Assembly (NCBI RefSeq): GCF_010731115.1
Contig: NZ_AP022616.1
Span: 682,001 to 746,000, forward strand
Reading direction: 5' to 3'
DNA from: Mycolicibacterium phocaicum
GTDB taxonomy: Bacteria; Actinomycetota; Actinomycetes; Mycobacteriales; Mycobacteriaceae
DNA: 64,000 nucleotides
The translations under genes were made by a program, and so were the position numbers. The stretch's first letter is position 1. Each line of letters opens with the position of its first letter. Of the stretch, positions 54,235 through 61,228 are shown piece after piece. Under the pieces are notes generated by a model that saw only the letters and a list, made by a program, of their open reading frames with translations, was not told the DNA's origin and made no database searches.

Positions 54235-54350
54235 GCCGGTCGGTGTTCAAACGTGTTTGCAATCACCACCGCGACGACGGGTGGACCAAAGTCGTCCTCA
54301 AACCCGCCACGGCCGGCTGACCGCGCCGGACACCAATCGAAGGAGGAGCC

Positions 54351-54653
54351 ATGATATGAGTTGGGCTGTTGGTTCGGGTACAGGCAAAACCGGGCAAAGA
54401 GGCAGAGGTTGCTCAATTCTTGGCGGACGCGCAGGCCATCGTCGAGCAAGAGCCCGACACCCGGGCCTGGTTCGCCATCCAGTTCGACGCGTCGACGTTC
54501 GGCATCTTCGACGTATTTGCCGATGACGCCGGCCGACAGGCACACCTCGCGGGCGGCGTGGGCACCGAACTCATGGCGCGCGCTGACGAACTGTTCACCG
54601 TGCAACCTGCGATGGAGAACGTCGACGTTCTCGCTTCCAAACTTCCGTCATAA
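54351..54653 (+). pseudogene. ABM-type monooxygenase gene with in-frame TGA at codon 3
   Basis: After a perfect AGGAGGAG site, ATG ATA is followed by TGA (54357-54359); the frame then continues VGLLVRVQAKPGKEAEVAQFL to a normal end. The body is an intact antibiotic-biosynthesis-monooxygenase (YgiN-like) domain of about 95 aa: LADAQAIVEQEPDTRAWFA and FGIFDVFADDAG. If read from the TTG at 54369, 94 residues remain, enough for the fold. Restart at TTG, a recent nonsense change, or a sequencing error are all possible. An ATG in another frame at 54356 overlaps the stop and could couple reinitiation. Confidence 0.7.
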
Positions 54654-54840
54654 CGCCCGGACGTGCCGAAGTCTTCTGCTCTTTATCTACGTGATCACTC
54701 CGGAAACTCTTTGCGCGCAGCCGGATTGATCGACTTGGTCGGCGATCACCTTCACGAATAAATCGACCGGCTATATCCCACCGATGACCCAGCACCTGTA
54801 CGCAGCGGCTTCTGACTCATTCTGGCACCGACCTGATGCG

Positions 54841-55701
54841 TTACGCACCAAGCGGATTGAGCTGATCGGCGGTGGCGTCGTCGGCCGCGGTCGAGTTGCT
54901 CAGGTCCGCGTACCGTTCGTCAGCGGCGAGCAGGCCGCGACCGGCCGCGGTGGCGTATCGGTAGGCATCTGGGCCGACCAGCAAGCGAGCCGGTGGAGTG
55001 TCCATCTCGACGATGTCGAGCAACAGCGCCGCGACCTTCACCGGATCGCTGGCGCCGAGGTTGGCGGATTGGCTCAGCTGCGCCGCGGCTCCCACGGTGT
55101 CCCGGTACTCGTCGCGGACCGGGGCGATGCGCATTGACGAGCCTGACCAATCGGTGCGCATGCCACCGGGCTCCAGCACGGTCACCTTGATGCCGAGCGG
55201 CGCGACCTCCTGTGCGAGGACTCCGGAGTAGCCGGTGACGGCCCACTTCGAGGACTGATACGCAGCCAGGCCCGGCCGCGCCAAACGTCCACCGACGGAC
55301 GATATTTGGATGATGTGGCCTGCACGCTGCCTCCGCATGAGCGGAAGCACGGCTTGGGTGAGCCGTACGACGCCGAAGAAGTTCGTCTCGACCTGGGCGC
55401 GGAAGTCATCGACGTCAACGTCTTCGACGGCAGCCATATTGGCGTACCCGGCGTTGTTGACCAGAACGTCGACGCGACCCCAACGCTGGATCGCGGTGTC
55501 GATGGCTCCACGGACCTGCTCGTCGTCGGTGACGTCGAGCGGGACAACGGCCAGGCGCTCAGGTTCGCGGGCCGCGAGATCGTCGAGCGCTGATACCGAG
55601 CGAACGCCCGCGACGACGTGATGTCCGGCGGCCAGGGCCGCTTCGACGATGGCGCGCCCGAGACCGCGAGAAGCTCCGGAGATGAGGAAGACATGCGACA
55701 T
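54841..55701 (-). CDS. Short-chain dehydrogenase/reductase
   Basis: A 286-aa classical SDR: SGASRGLGRAIVEAAL at the N-terminus, NNAGYAN, and the catalytic set ISSVGG with YQSSKWA. The GVRSVSALDD after strand 2 suggests NADP. It is the second of two SDR genes behind a TetR gene, 31 bp after the first. Ketone or retinol-type substrates are common in this group but nothing specific is seen. Confidence 0.92.
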   Translation of the reverse strand: MSHVFLISGASRGLGRAIVEAALAAGHHVVAGVRSVSALDDLAAREPERLAVVPLDVTDDEQVRGAIDTAIQRWGRVDVLVNNAGYANMAAVEDVDVDDFRAQVETNFFGVVRLTQAVLPLMRRQRAGHIIQISSVGGRLARPGLAAYQSSKWAVTGYSGVLAQEVAPLGIKVTVLEPGGMRTDWSGSSMRIAPVRDEYRDTVGAAAQLSQSANLGASDPVKVAALLLDIVEMDTPPARLLVGPDAYRYATAAGRGLLAADERYADLSNSTAADDATADQLNPLGA

Positions 55702-55732
55702 GACAGTGACCGTTCTTTGTTGACTGGTGGTT

Positions 55733-56524
55733 TCAGTTGACGTTGCGGATGGTGCCGCCGTCGACGCGGAGATCGGCACCGCTGATGTACGCGGCATGGG
55801 AGCTGGCGAGGAAGCAGACCGCGGCGGCGATCTCCTCAGGACGGCCGAGTCGGCCGATGTCGTTGGGGAACCATGTTGTGGCCGCGGCTTTTTCAATGTC
55901 TTTCCAGGAGGTTCCCCAGCCGTGCACGGCGCCGGCCTGCAGCACCATGGCCCGTGTGCTGTCGGTGAGGATGGCTCCGGGCGCGACGATGTTGGCGGTG
56001 ACGCCGGTTCCGGACAACTCTCGGGCGAGCGAGACGGTCAAGTTGTGTCGCGCAGCCAACGTGGCGCTGTAGTGCGGCTGCTGGGCGACCGGTTGAACGG
56101 CGAGACCACCGCCGATCTGGATGACCCGGCCCCAGCCCCGTCGGCGCATACCCGGGACAAGATGGTCGATCATCCGCACGACGGACACGACGTTGGTCTG
56201 GTGGATTCTCGCCCACTCGTGGGTGGTGAGTTCCGCCCAGGACGAACCGTCGTAGTCGCCGGCATTGTTGACCAGGATGTCGATCTCGCCCGCGGCATGC
56301 GCGACGGCTGCGGCGCCTTCGTCGGTCGAGAGGTCGCCGAGTACGGCGACCGCTTCACCGCCGTTGGCGCCGATCGCGGAAACGACCGCTTGCGTCCGGT
56401 CGGCGTCACGTCCGTGTACCACCACGGACGCGCCCTCTGCAGCCAGCATCTCAGCGATCGCGCGACCGAGACCCGCACTCGAACCGGTGACCAATGCGCG
56501 CTTGTGCCTCAATCCGAGCTCCAC
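55733..56524 (-). CDS. SDR-family protein lacking the catalytic lysine
   Basis: A 263-aa SDR. The nucleotide motif TGSSAGLGRAIAEML and NNAGDYDG are intact, and SGADLRVDGGTIR ends the chain. The active site is changed: the serine position reads IQIGGG and the YxxxK reads YSATLAAR, with Leu for Lys. NADP binding is likely retained (HGRDADR), but normal dehydrogenase activity is doubtful. The start is GTG 56524 behind GGAGG. It is the first gene after the TetR operator at 56538-56576. Confidence 0.88.
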   Translation of the reverse strand: MELGLRHKRALVTGSSAGLGRAIAEMLAAEGASVVVHGRDADRTQAVVSAIGANGGEAVAVLGDLSTDEGAAAVAHAAGEIDILVNNAGDYDGSSWAELTTHEWARIHQTNVVSVVRMIDHLVPGMRRRGWGRVIQIGGGLAVQPVAQQPHYSATLAARHNLTVSLARELSGTGVTANIVAPGAILTDSTRAMVLQAGAVHGWGTSWKDIEKAAATTWFPNDIGRLGRPEEIAAAVCFLASSHAAYISGADLRVDGGTIRNVN

Positions 56525-56537
56525 CCGGGTCCTCCTT

Positions 56538-56576
56538 GTCTACATCTGTATACCTTCGATGTATACGAACGTAGAC
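56538..56576. promoter_or_regulatory. TetR-type operator
   Basis: GTCTAC-N4-GTATAC (56538-56553), 7 nt, GTATAC-N4-GTAGAC (56561-56576). The two 16-bp halves are inverted copies matching at 12 positions. The site lies between the TetR gene end and the SDR start, covering the ground just upstream of the SDR ribosome site. It is AT-rich against the local background and is the likely binding site of the adjacent TetR protein. Confidence 0.75.
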
Positions 56577-56586
56577 TTAGGCGGGT

Positions 56587-57183
56587 TCATTCCCGTTCCG
56601 ACGTTGAGGCTCGCGAACCGCCGATGAGCGCAGCGAAGGCCGGCTCAAGCACCCTTTCGATATCCGCGGGCTTGCTTTTGCGAAGCGCGCTCGTCCCGAC
56701 CACGCCGCGCATCGTGAGCATTCCGCTGATCAACGCAAGCAGGATCTCGCCGCGCAGATTCTGATCAGGCGAGTCGAGTTGCCGAGCCAGCCGGGCGCCA
56801 ACGTGGCGTTCGATGGCGTCGCGCACGATCGTCGTGGCGACCGGGCTCGAGGCGGACCTCAGCATGATCATGAACGGCGGCGGCGCATCGTCGCCGGATC
56901 CGGTCCTCGCCACCAGCGCCCGGACCGTGTCAGCGACCAGATCGTCAGATTGCTCTCCGATGAAAGTGGGTGTGGCAAAGGAGGTTTCGACTGCCTCGGC
57001 GAACAGCCCTTCCTTCGAGCCGAAGTACCGGTTGACCAGCATGGCGGTCACGCCGGCGTCGTGCGCGATCTGGCGAACTCCCACGCCGTCGTATCCGGCG
57101 CGGGCGAAATTCTCGATCGCCGACCGCAGGATCGCCTCACGCGTGGCGGCCGCATTGCGCGTAGGCGAAGTGGATGTGGCCAT
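56587..57183 (-). CDS. TetR family transcriptional regulator
   Basis: A 198-aa TetR protein. The HTH is REAILRSAIENFARAGYDGVGVRQIAHDAGVTAMLVNRYFGSKEGLF; the C-terminal ligand domain resembles TetR_C_7/17-type (TSALRKSKPADIERVL). The ATG at 57183 has GGAGGAG upstream. It is followed on the same strand by two SDR genes and the operator at 56538, so it probably represses them in response to a small lipophilic ligand. Confidence 0.92.
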   Translation of the reverse strand: MATSTSPTRNAAATREAILRSAIENFARAGYDGVGVRQIAHDAGVTAMLVNRYFGSKEGLFAEAVETSFATPTFIGEQSDDLVADTVRALVARTGSGDDAPPPFMIMLRSASSPVATTIVRDAIERHVGARLARQLDSPDQNLRGEILLALISGMLTMRGVVGTSALRKSKPADIERVLEPAFAALIGGSRASTSERE

Positions 57184-57218
57184 GTGGGTATCTCCTCCCG
57201 GCGACGCACCAAGCATCG

Positions 57219-57530
57219 CTACTGAAGCGGGGAACTCGCGATCGGCTGCAGCGTTTGCGTCTGCGTCGCGACGATGAGCGACGTATCGAAATGCCGGTGA
57301 TCCTCGACGAAATCATCGCTTGCGCGGTAACTCTGGGCGAGGCGGCGGGGATCGCCGCCCATATAATCGACGAGCGCGACGACGCGAGGCTCGCTCGACT
57401 CGGGGTCGATCCAGACGCCGCGCACAGTGATGCCGTGTTTGCGCAGCGTGCGAATGTGGCGAGGCCAGAAGTCCGAGACGTAGCTCGCCAGTGCGGCGGC
57501 GTCAGCCAATGTGTAGGTTCGCAACTCCAC
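57219..57530 (-). CDS. NIPSNAP-domain protein
   Basis: A 103-aa protein that is a single NIPSNAP (ferredoxin-like) domain: MELRTYTLADAAALASYVSDFWPRH...GVWIDPESSEPRVVALVDY. These small dimeric domains are often encoded with SDR or monooxygenase genes. The start is GTG 57530. It ends 35 bp before the TetR start in the same direction, so the TetR gene may share its transcript. Function unknown. Confidence 0.85.
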   Translation of the reverse strand: MELRTYTLADAAALASYVSDFWPRHIRTLRKHGITVRGVWIDPESSEPRVVALVDYMGGDPRRLAQSYRASDDFVEDHRHFDTSLIVATQTQTLQPIASSPLQ

Positions 57531-57703
57531 CCAGCAAGTCTACAGGCGTAGATTCGGCTGGATGTCGTTCTCGCCGACGGTCACGCCGGACGCGGGGGCT
57601 CCGCGATCCAAACGACGCGATTCGCCTCTTTCGGCGTTGAGGATTGGAAGTCTCGATCTCGGGGAATAACGCAACGACAGCCGAGAGGGAGGCAAACATC
57701 ACC

Positions 57704-58216
57704 ATGAGATTGACAGCTGACACGAGCATCCGCCCGCAATCGCGAGCATCGTGGCGTAGGCACTCAGCCTGGATCGGCCTGATCGCCGGTGTCGCGGTAC
57801 TTCCTCTCGCCACGGGATGCGGCACTGACGAAGGCAGCAAAACGACAACGACCAACTCGACCACTACTACTACGGTGACGACGACGCCGACGACCATGTC
57901 ACCTACGACCTCACCCGGCACCGGCACCGCTCCAGGTGGAGCCACGGGTGGTGGTGGCCCTGAAGGTGGCGGCGGTTCGATCCCGGGCGGCCCGACCGGT
58001 AGCGGGGGACCCGGCGGCGGGGGCGGCAGCGTGCCCGGCGGACCCACGGGTGGCGGCGGCCCCGGAGGCGGCGGTGGCTCAATTCCGGGCGGCCCGACCG
58101 GCGCTGGGGGACCCGGTGGCGGGGGCGGCAGCATTCCTGGCGGTCCGTCCGGCGGCGGCGGTCCCGGCGGCGGTGGAGGCTGTGTGCCCGGCGTGGGGTG
58201 CGTCTCGGTTCCTTGA
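57704..58216 (+). CDS. Gly/Pro-rich repeat lipoprotein
   Basis: A 170-aa protein. The signal peptide (HSAWIGLIAGVAVLPLATGC) ends in an LATGC lipobox. A Thr-rich linker (TTTTNSTTTTTVTTTP) is followed by about four copies of an 18-residue unit of the kind GGGGSIPGGPTGSGGPGG and then GCVPGVGCVSVP. The repeats are encoded by tandem units of roughly 54 bp, which are prone to slippage, so copy number may vary between strains. No function is known; a surface or wall-spanning role fits. Its mRNA ends at the hairpin at 58237. Confidence 0.8.
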   Translation: MRLTADTSIRPQSRASWRRHSAWIGLIAGVAVLPLATGCGTDEGSKTTTTNSTTTTTVTTTPTTMSPTTSPGTGTAPGGATGGGGPEGGGGSIPGGPTGSGGPGGGGGSVPGGPTGGGGPGGGGGSIPGGPTGAGGPGGGGGSIPGGPSGGGGPGGGGGCVPGVGCVSVP

Positions 58217-58236
58217 TCCGAGGCGGATGTCAGCGC

Positions 58237-58273
58237 AGTCCCGGTACGCGAGCAGCGCTCCCGTACCGGGACT
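58237..58273. terminator. Bidirectional hairpin terminator
   Basis: AGTCCCGGTACG (58237-58248) and CGTACCGGGACT (58262-58273) are exact 12-bp inverse complements; the loop contains a further GAGC/GCTC stem of 4 bp with a 3-nt tip. It lies between the convergent lipoprotein and acetyltransferase genes, reaching the stop of the latter. Confidence 0.8.
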
Positions 58274-58824
58274 TACGCGAGAGCGCGTCGCTGTATGTGA
58301 CCAGCGCTGCTGACGAGTGAGTTCGGCGGGACATCCGATGCCACCACCGCGCCCGCGGCAACAACCGATCCCGAGCCGATCGTGACTCCAGGAGCAATGG
58401 TCGCGTTGGCCCCGATCCACACATTTGTGCCAACGTGGATCGGGGAGACCGTGATGCCGTCGAATCGGGCCGCCGGTTCGACGGGATGGCCGGCAGTGCA
58501 GAGGGTGACGCCCGGCCCGATCAATGTGCGGTCTCCGATTGTGATGCCGCCGAGGTCATAAAACGAGCAGTTCTGGTTGACGAAAACCCGGTCACCCAGA
58601 CGCAAGTTGAGGCCGTAGTCGCAATAAAACGGCGGGTAGATCGTCGTGGTTTCCGGCAGCGACCGCCCCAGGATTTCCTTCAGCAATGCGTTGCGGCCAT
58701 CCACATCCGAGTGCCGCAGCACATTCAGTTGCGACGTCAGGTCCATGACAAGCTGGACCCGTTCCACCACACGGCGCGATTCGTCGGTACCTCTGGGGAT
58801 CAGCCGCGCGGTGTTCTTCTTCAT
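58273..58824 (-). CDS. Hexapeptide-repeat O-acetyltransferase (maltose/galactoside type)
   Basis: A 183-aa left-handed beta-helix acetyltransferase. The motif DYGLNLRLGDRVFVNQNCSFYDLGGITIGDRTLIGPGVTL, the catalytic His in TAGHPVEP, and VGTNVWIGANATIAPGVTIGSGSVVAAGAVV are typical of the NodL/LacA/Maa group, which acetylates sugars with acetyl-CoA. The ATG at 58824 begins MKKNTARLIPRG. The acceptor sugar is unknown. Confidence 0.92.
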   Translation of the reverse strand: MKKNTARLIPRGTDESRRVVERVQLVMDLTSQLNVLRHSDVDGRNALLKEILGRSLPETTTIYPPFYCDYGLNLRLGDRVFVNQNCSFYDLGGITIGDRTLIGPGVTLCTAGHPVEPAARFDGITVSPIHVGTNVWIGANATIAPGVTIGSGSVVAAGAVVASDVPPNSLVSSAGHIQRRALA

Positions 58825-58937
58825 ATCTCGATCCTGGCACCGACCGCAGGCATCTCGGCGAGCGACGCGCCTTGTTGCCGAACTTGGCAACTGACTTCGC
58901 CGGCGGGCGGAAAGCGTTGCACGGCAACCGAAATCCT

Positions 58938-59489
58938 TCACTCCAATGGCTCGGGGGTGAAGGTCACGTCGACTCCGCCAACGGTCATCGTCACCTGACC
59001 TTCGATCACCATCACCTGTGCCGAGACCCGTCGATCGACGCTTTGGGCCAGTTGCTGCACCGACTCGTGCGGTATCTGTAGCACCGACAGGTTCGCCAGC
59101 CCCGCCACTTTGGGACCGACGGTTCGCCACCAGGTGGCCACGCCGGCGGCGAACGGGTAGAGCAGCACCTGGTCGGCCTGGCTGGCCGCCTTAGCCAAGA
59201 CGCGTTCGTCGGGCTGGCCGACGTTGATCCATTCCAGGATCCGGCCGGTGTAGTCGGCGAGCCGCACGTCCGGTACGCCAGGGGTGGACAGGCCCGGCCC
59301 GAACGCCAACTCGCCGTCGACGTCGCTGAGTCGGTGTGCACGAAGCCCAAAAGCCAACAACCGCACGACCATCCGCTCATCGGTCTCACTGGGATGGCGG
59401 GCCACGGTCAACGCGTGGTCGGCGTAGTAACCGTGATCGACATCGGAGACGCCGAGTTCAACTTTGAATACTGTTGCAGAAAGGGCCAC
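58938..59489 (-). CDS. YaeQ family protein
   Basis: A 183-aa protein of normal YaeQ length: LSATVFKVELGVSDVDHGYYADHALTVARHPSETDERMVVRLLAF and GRILEWINVGQPDERVL. YaeQ proteins have a nuclease-like (PD-(D/E)XK) fold but no established role. The start is GTG 59489. It lies between the acetyltransferase and a small secreted protein, all on the same strand. Confidence 0.93.
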   Translation of the reverse strand: MALSATVFKVELGVSDVDHGYYADHALTVARHPSETDERMVVRLLAFGLRAHRLSDVDGELAFGPGLSTPGVPDVRLADYTGRILEWINVGQPDERVLAKAASQADQVLLYPFAAGVATWWRTVGPKVAGLANLSVLQIPHESVQQLAQSVDRRVSAQVMVIEGQVTMTVGGVDVTFTPEPLE

Positions 59490-59577
59490 GTCATAGTGTC
59501 CACCCGGCCGGCACCTGCCCTGCAGTCGGGCCGCCCGCCAATTCGAATCGCCACAGGGGAGAAGTGGCGACTCCGCC

Positions 59578-59838
59578 CTAGCCGACTGGCGGTTGTGAGC
59601 CATTCGGTCCGTACGGGCCGTTCTGGCTATTTCCGCCGCCCCCGGCAGCGCCGCTACTGCTCTGCTCGGGTGGGGTCGCGATGACATTGGCGTTTCCCGG
59701 CGCCTGGCAGACGGTGGCACTGCCTTCATCCGCACACGGGGCGGAGCCGCCGTCTGCGTAAGCGGCCGGCGCGAGTACTACCGCGGCTGCCGCGCCAGCG
59801 GCGACAAGCGTCGACGCGATCGAGATGTTCGACAACAT
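59578..59838 (-). CDS. Small secreted protein, unknown function
   Basis: An 86-aa protein with a signal peptide (core ASTLVAAGAAAAVVLAPAA, cleavage near YADGG). The mature part has one Cys pair (APCADE and TVCQAP) and a Gly/Asn/Pro-rich end. The ribosome site is AGGAGA. A SigF-type promoter at 59945-59969 on this strand would drive it. No family is recognised. Confidence 0.75.
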   Translation of the reverse strand: MLSNISIASTLVAAGAAAAVVLAPAAYADGGSAPCADEGSATVCQAPGNANVIATPPEQSSSGAAGGGGNSQNGPYGPNGSQPPVG

Positions 59839-59944
59839 GAGTTCTCCTGTGGTGGCTGCGCATACGTTGCCGCTAAGAGCCGATCCAAAATATTCATGCC
59901 GCTTCGGGAGCGGTCAGGGCTCTGCGGCGTTCTCCTGTAGTGGC

Positions 59945-59969
59945 TACCCGTGCCCGACCGACGACAAAC
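59945..59969 (-). promoter_or_regulatory. SigF-type promoter
   Basis: Reading leftward, GTTT (59969-59966), 16 nt, GGGTA (59949-59945). It is the third SigF-type promoter in the window with the same 16-nt spacing. It lies about 106 nt before the small secreted gene ending at 59578. Confidence 0.6.
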
Positions 59970-59998
59970 GTTGGGTCGACGGTGCGAGCTGCGCCGAC

Positions 59999-60574
59999 CT
60001 ACGGCCAGCGACTACGCAGCTGTTCCGGAGTCCACGACGGCCATCGGGGCGTGTCGACACTCAGCCCGCCACTCATCTGCGCGACGATCTGCGGTCCGCT
60101 GGCCGCGGAATTGTCGTAAATCGTTGCGCTGTCGACGCGAACGATCGCTGCAGCCACCAACGTCCACAGCCGGCGATACCGTTCCCGGATCTTCTCCTCG
60201 GGCACATCGTGGCCACCGGCGGCAACCCGGTAGCGGACGCGGTGAACGGCCAAGTTCTCCGGAATCAGCACAATGTGCAACACCACGACGTACCCCGCAT
60301 GATGGGCCGCATCGATCAGCTCCAGCTTGGAGGGGTGCGAGAACACAGTCTCGGCGATGAATGAACGCCCCTGCTCGATCAACGCTTCCCGCGTCGCCGC
60401 GGCGATCCGCGCGGCCTCGTAGGCGTGGCCCAAAGCGTCGGTAGGCCAGCGCTGCTTGGCGATCTCATCCGCGTTGACGAACACGCTGCTCGGTAGCAGC
60501 GGAGCCAGCGTGAGTTCGACGAACGTCGATTTTCCGGCACCGTTCGAGCCGACGACGAGGTCCAGGCGTTTCAC
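59999..60574 (-). CDS. Zeta-toxin-family ATP-binding protein
   Basis: A 191-aa protein with a Walker A motif VGSNGAGKSTF near residues 8-18 and the zeta-toxin/AAA layout, including the second block RSFIAETVFSHPSKLELIDAA. Zeta toxins phosphorylate UDP-N-acetylglucosamine; a related short group is of unknown target. The GTG start overlaps the upstream gene's stop by 4 bp (GTGA). The pairing with a ParD-like gene suggests a toxin-antitoxin module. Confidence 0.82.
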   Translation of the reverse strand: MKRLDLVVGSNGAGKSTFVELTLAPLLPSSVFVNADEIAKQRWPTDALGHAYEAARIAAATREALIEQGRSFIAETVFSHPSKLELIDAAHHAGYVVVLHIVLIPENLAVHRVRYRVAAGGHDVPEEKIRERYRRLWTLVAAAIVRVDSATIYDNSAASGPQIVAQMSGGLSVDTPRWPSWTPEQLRSRWP

Positions 60575-60972
60575 CGACGCAGCGAGTGCACCGCACCAAC
60601 CACGGACTCGGTGCCGTCCGGGCGATGCTCGACGATCTGGCCGTCCTCATCCAATGCCACCGTGGTGATCCCACGAGAGGCGAGCACGGCACCGTAATCG
60701 GTGCGGGCCAGACTCTCCTCGATCGCCGCGGAAACCTCCGCATTGAACACCACGCCTTCTTCGGTGTTAAGAACGGCGATGTCGATCTGACCGGCGAGGG
60801 CAGCCTCCACCCTGCGTCGTGAAGCGGTGTGCTGGGTCGATACAGCGCGGCCCACCCGCGCCCAATGGTCGAGTTGCTGCTTGGCGGAGCGACTCTGCCG
60901 GGCACCCTCGGCGGCCGCGGCCTCGAACAGGTCAGCGGACACCCGGGTGACCCGATCGGCGACGTCGGACAT
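60571..60972 (-). CDS. ParD-like antitoxin
   Basis: A 133-aa protein. The first 55 residues (VTRVSADLFEAAAAEGARQSRSAKQQLDHWARVGRAV) match the ParD-like antitoxin family, which has a ribbon-helix-helix-type DNA-binding part. The rest includes DYGAVLASRGITTVALDEDGQIVEHRPDG. It starts 14 bp downstream of a duplicated palindrome (60987-61020) and overlaps the zeta-type gene, a normal antitoxin-first operon. Confidence 0.82.
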   Translation of the reverse strand: MSDVADRVTRVSADLFEAAAAEGARQSRSAKQQLDHWARVGRAVSTQHTASRRRVEAALAGQIDIAVLNTEEGVVFNAEVSAAIEESLARTDYGAVLASRGITTVALDEDGQIVEHRPDGTESVVGAVHSLRR

Positions 60973-60986
60973 GACCTACCTCCCGT

Positions 60987-61020
60987 GTAGCATGTTGCTA
61001 CCAACGTAGCAGATTGCTAC
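60987..61020. promoter_or_regulatory. Duplicated palindromic operator of the TA operon
   Basis: GTAGCA-N3-TGCTAC occurs at 60987-61001 and again at 61006-61020, separated by 4 nt; the two copies start 19 bp apart. Both are perfect 6-bp inverted repeats. They lie just upstream of the antitoxin start and are the expected site for autorepression by the ParD-like protein. Confidence 0.8.
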
Positions 61021-61081
61021 TGTACGCGTCATCTTTCCAGGGCACCGCCCGATAGAAGGGCCAGAGGCGGACAATTGCTCC

Positions 61082-61228
61082 ATGTCCACTGCGTTCTGGA
61101 TCGTCGTTGCAGTGCTTGCCGTTGGGACTATCGCCGGCGGGTTGTTGCGGATTCGAACCTGGTTACAGCAGCCAGCCCCGCCCGAAGCGATCGAGGCCGC
61201 ACACCGTCACGACGACGAAAACGACTAG
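61082..61228 (+). CDS. Small single-TM protein (48 aa)
   Basis: ATG 61082 to TAG 61226-61228 encodes 48 residues: an N-terminal helix (STAFWIVVAVLAVGTIAGG) followed by an RIRTWL linker and an acidic, His-containing tail ending HRHDDEND. The stretch has normal codon bias for this genome. No family is known to me. It is divergent from the toxin-antitoxin operon. Confidence is limited by its small size and a poor ribosome site. Confidence 0.5.
   Translation: MSTAFWIVVAVLAVGTIAGGLLRIRTWLQQPAPPEAIEAAHRHDDEND

Noticed and set aside
54248..54259. CAAACGTGTTTG palindrome as a regulator site
   Set aside because: Only 12 bp and single; with no matching copy nearby it may be chance, so it is mentioned only with the SigF promoter.
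57502..58134. Pro-rich minus-strand frame of 210 codons
   Set aside because: It is the complement of the Gly-rich repeats of the lipoprotein and has no signal peptide or ribosome site.
57930..58190. Tandem repeats as a CRISPR array
   Set aside because: The units are contiguous, in frame and encode GGP-type repeats; there are no unique spacers.
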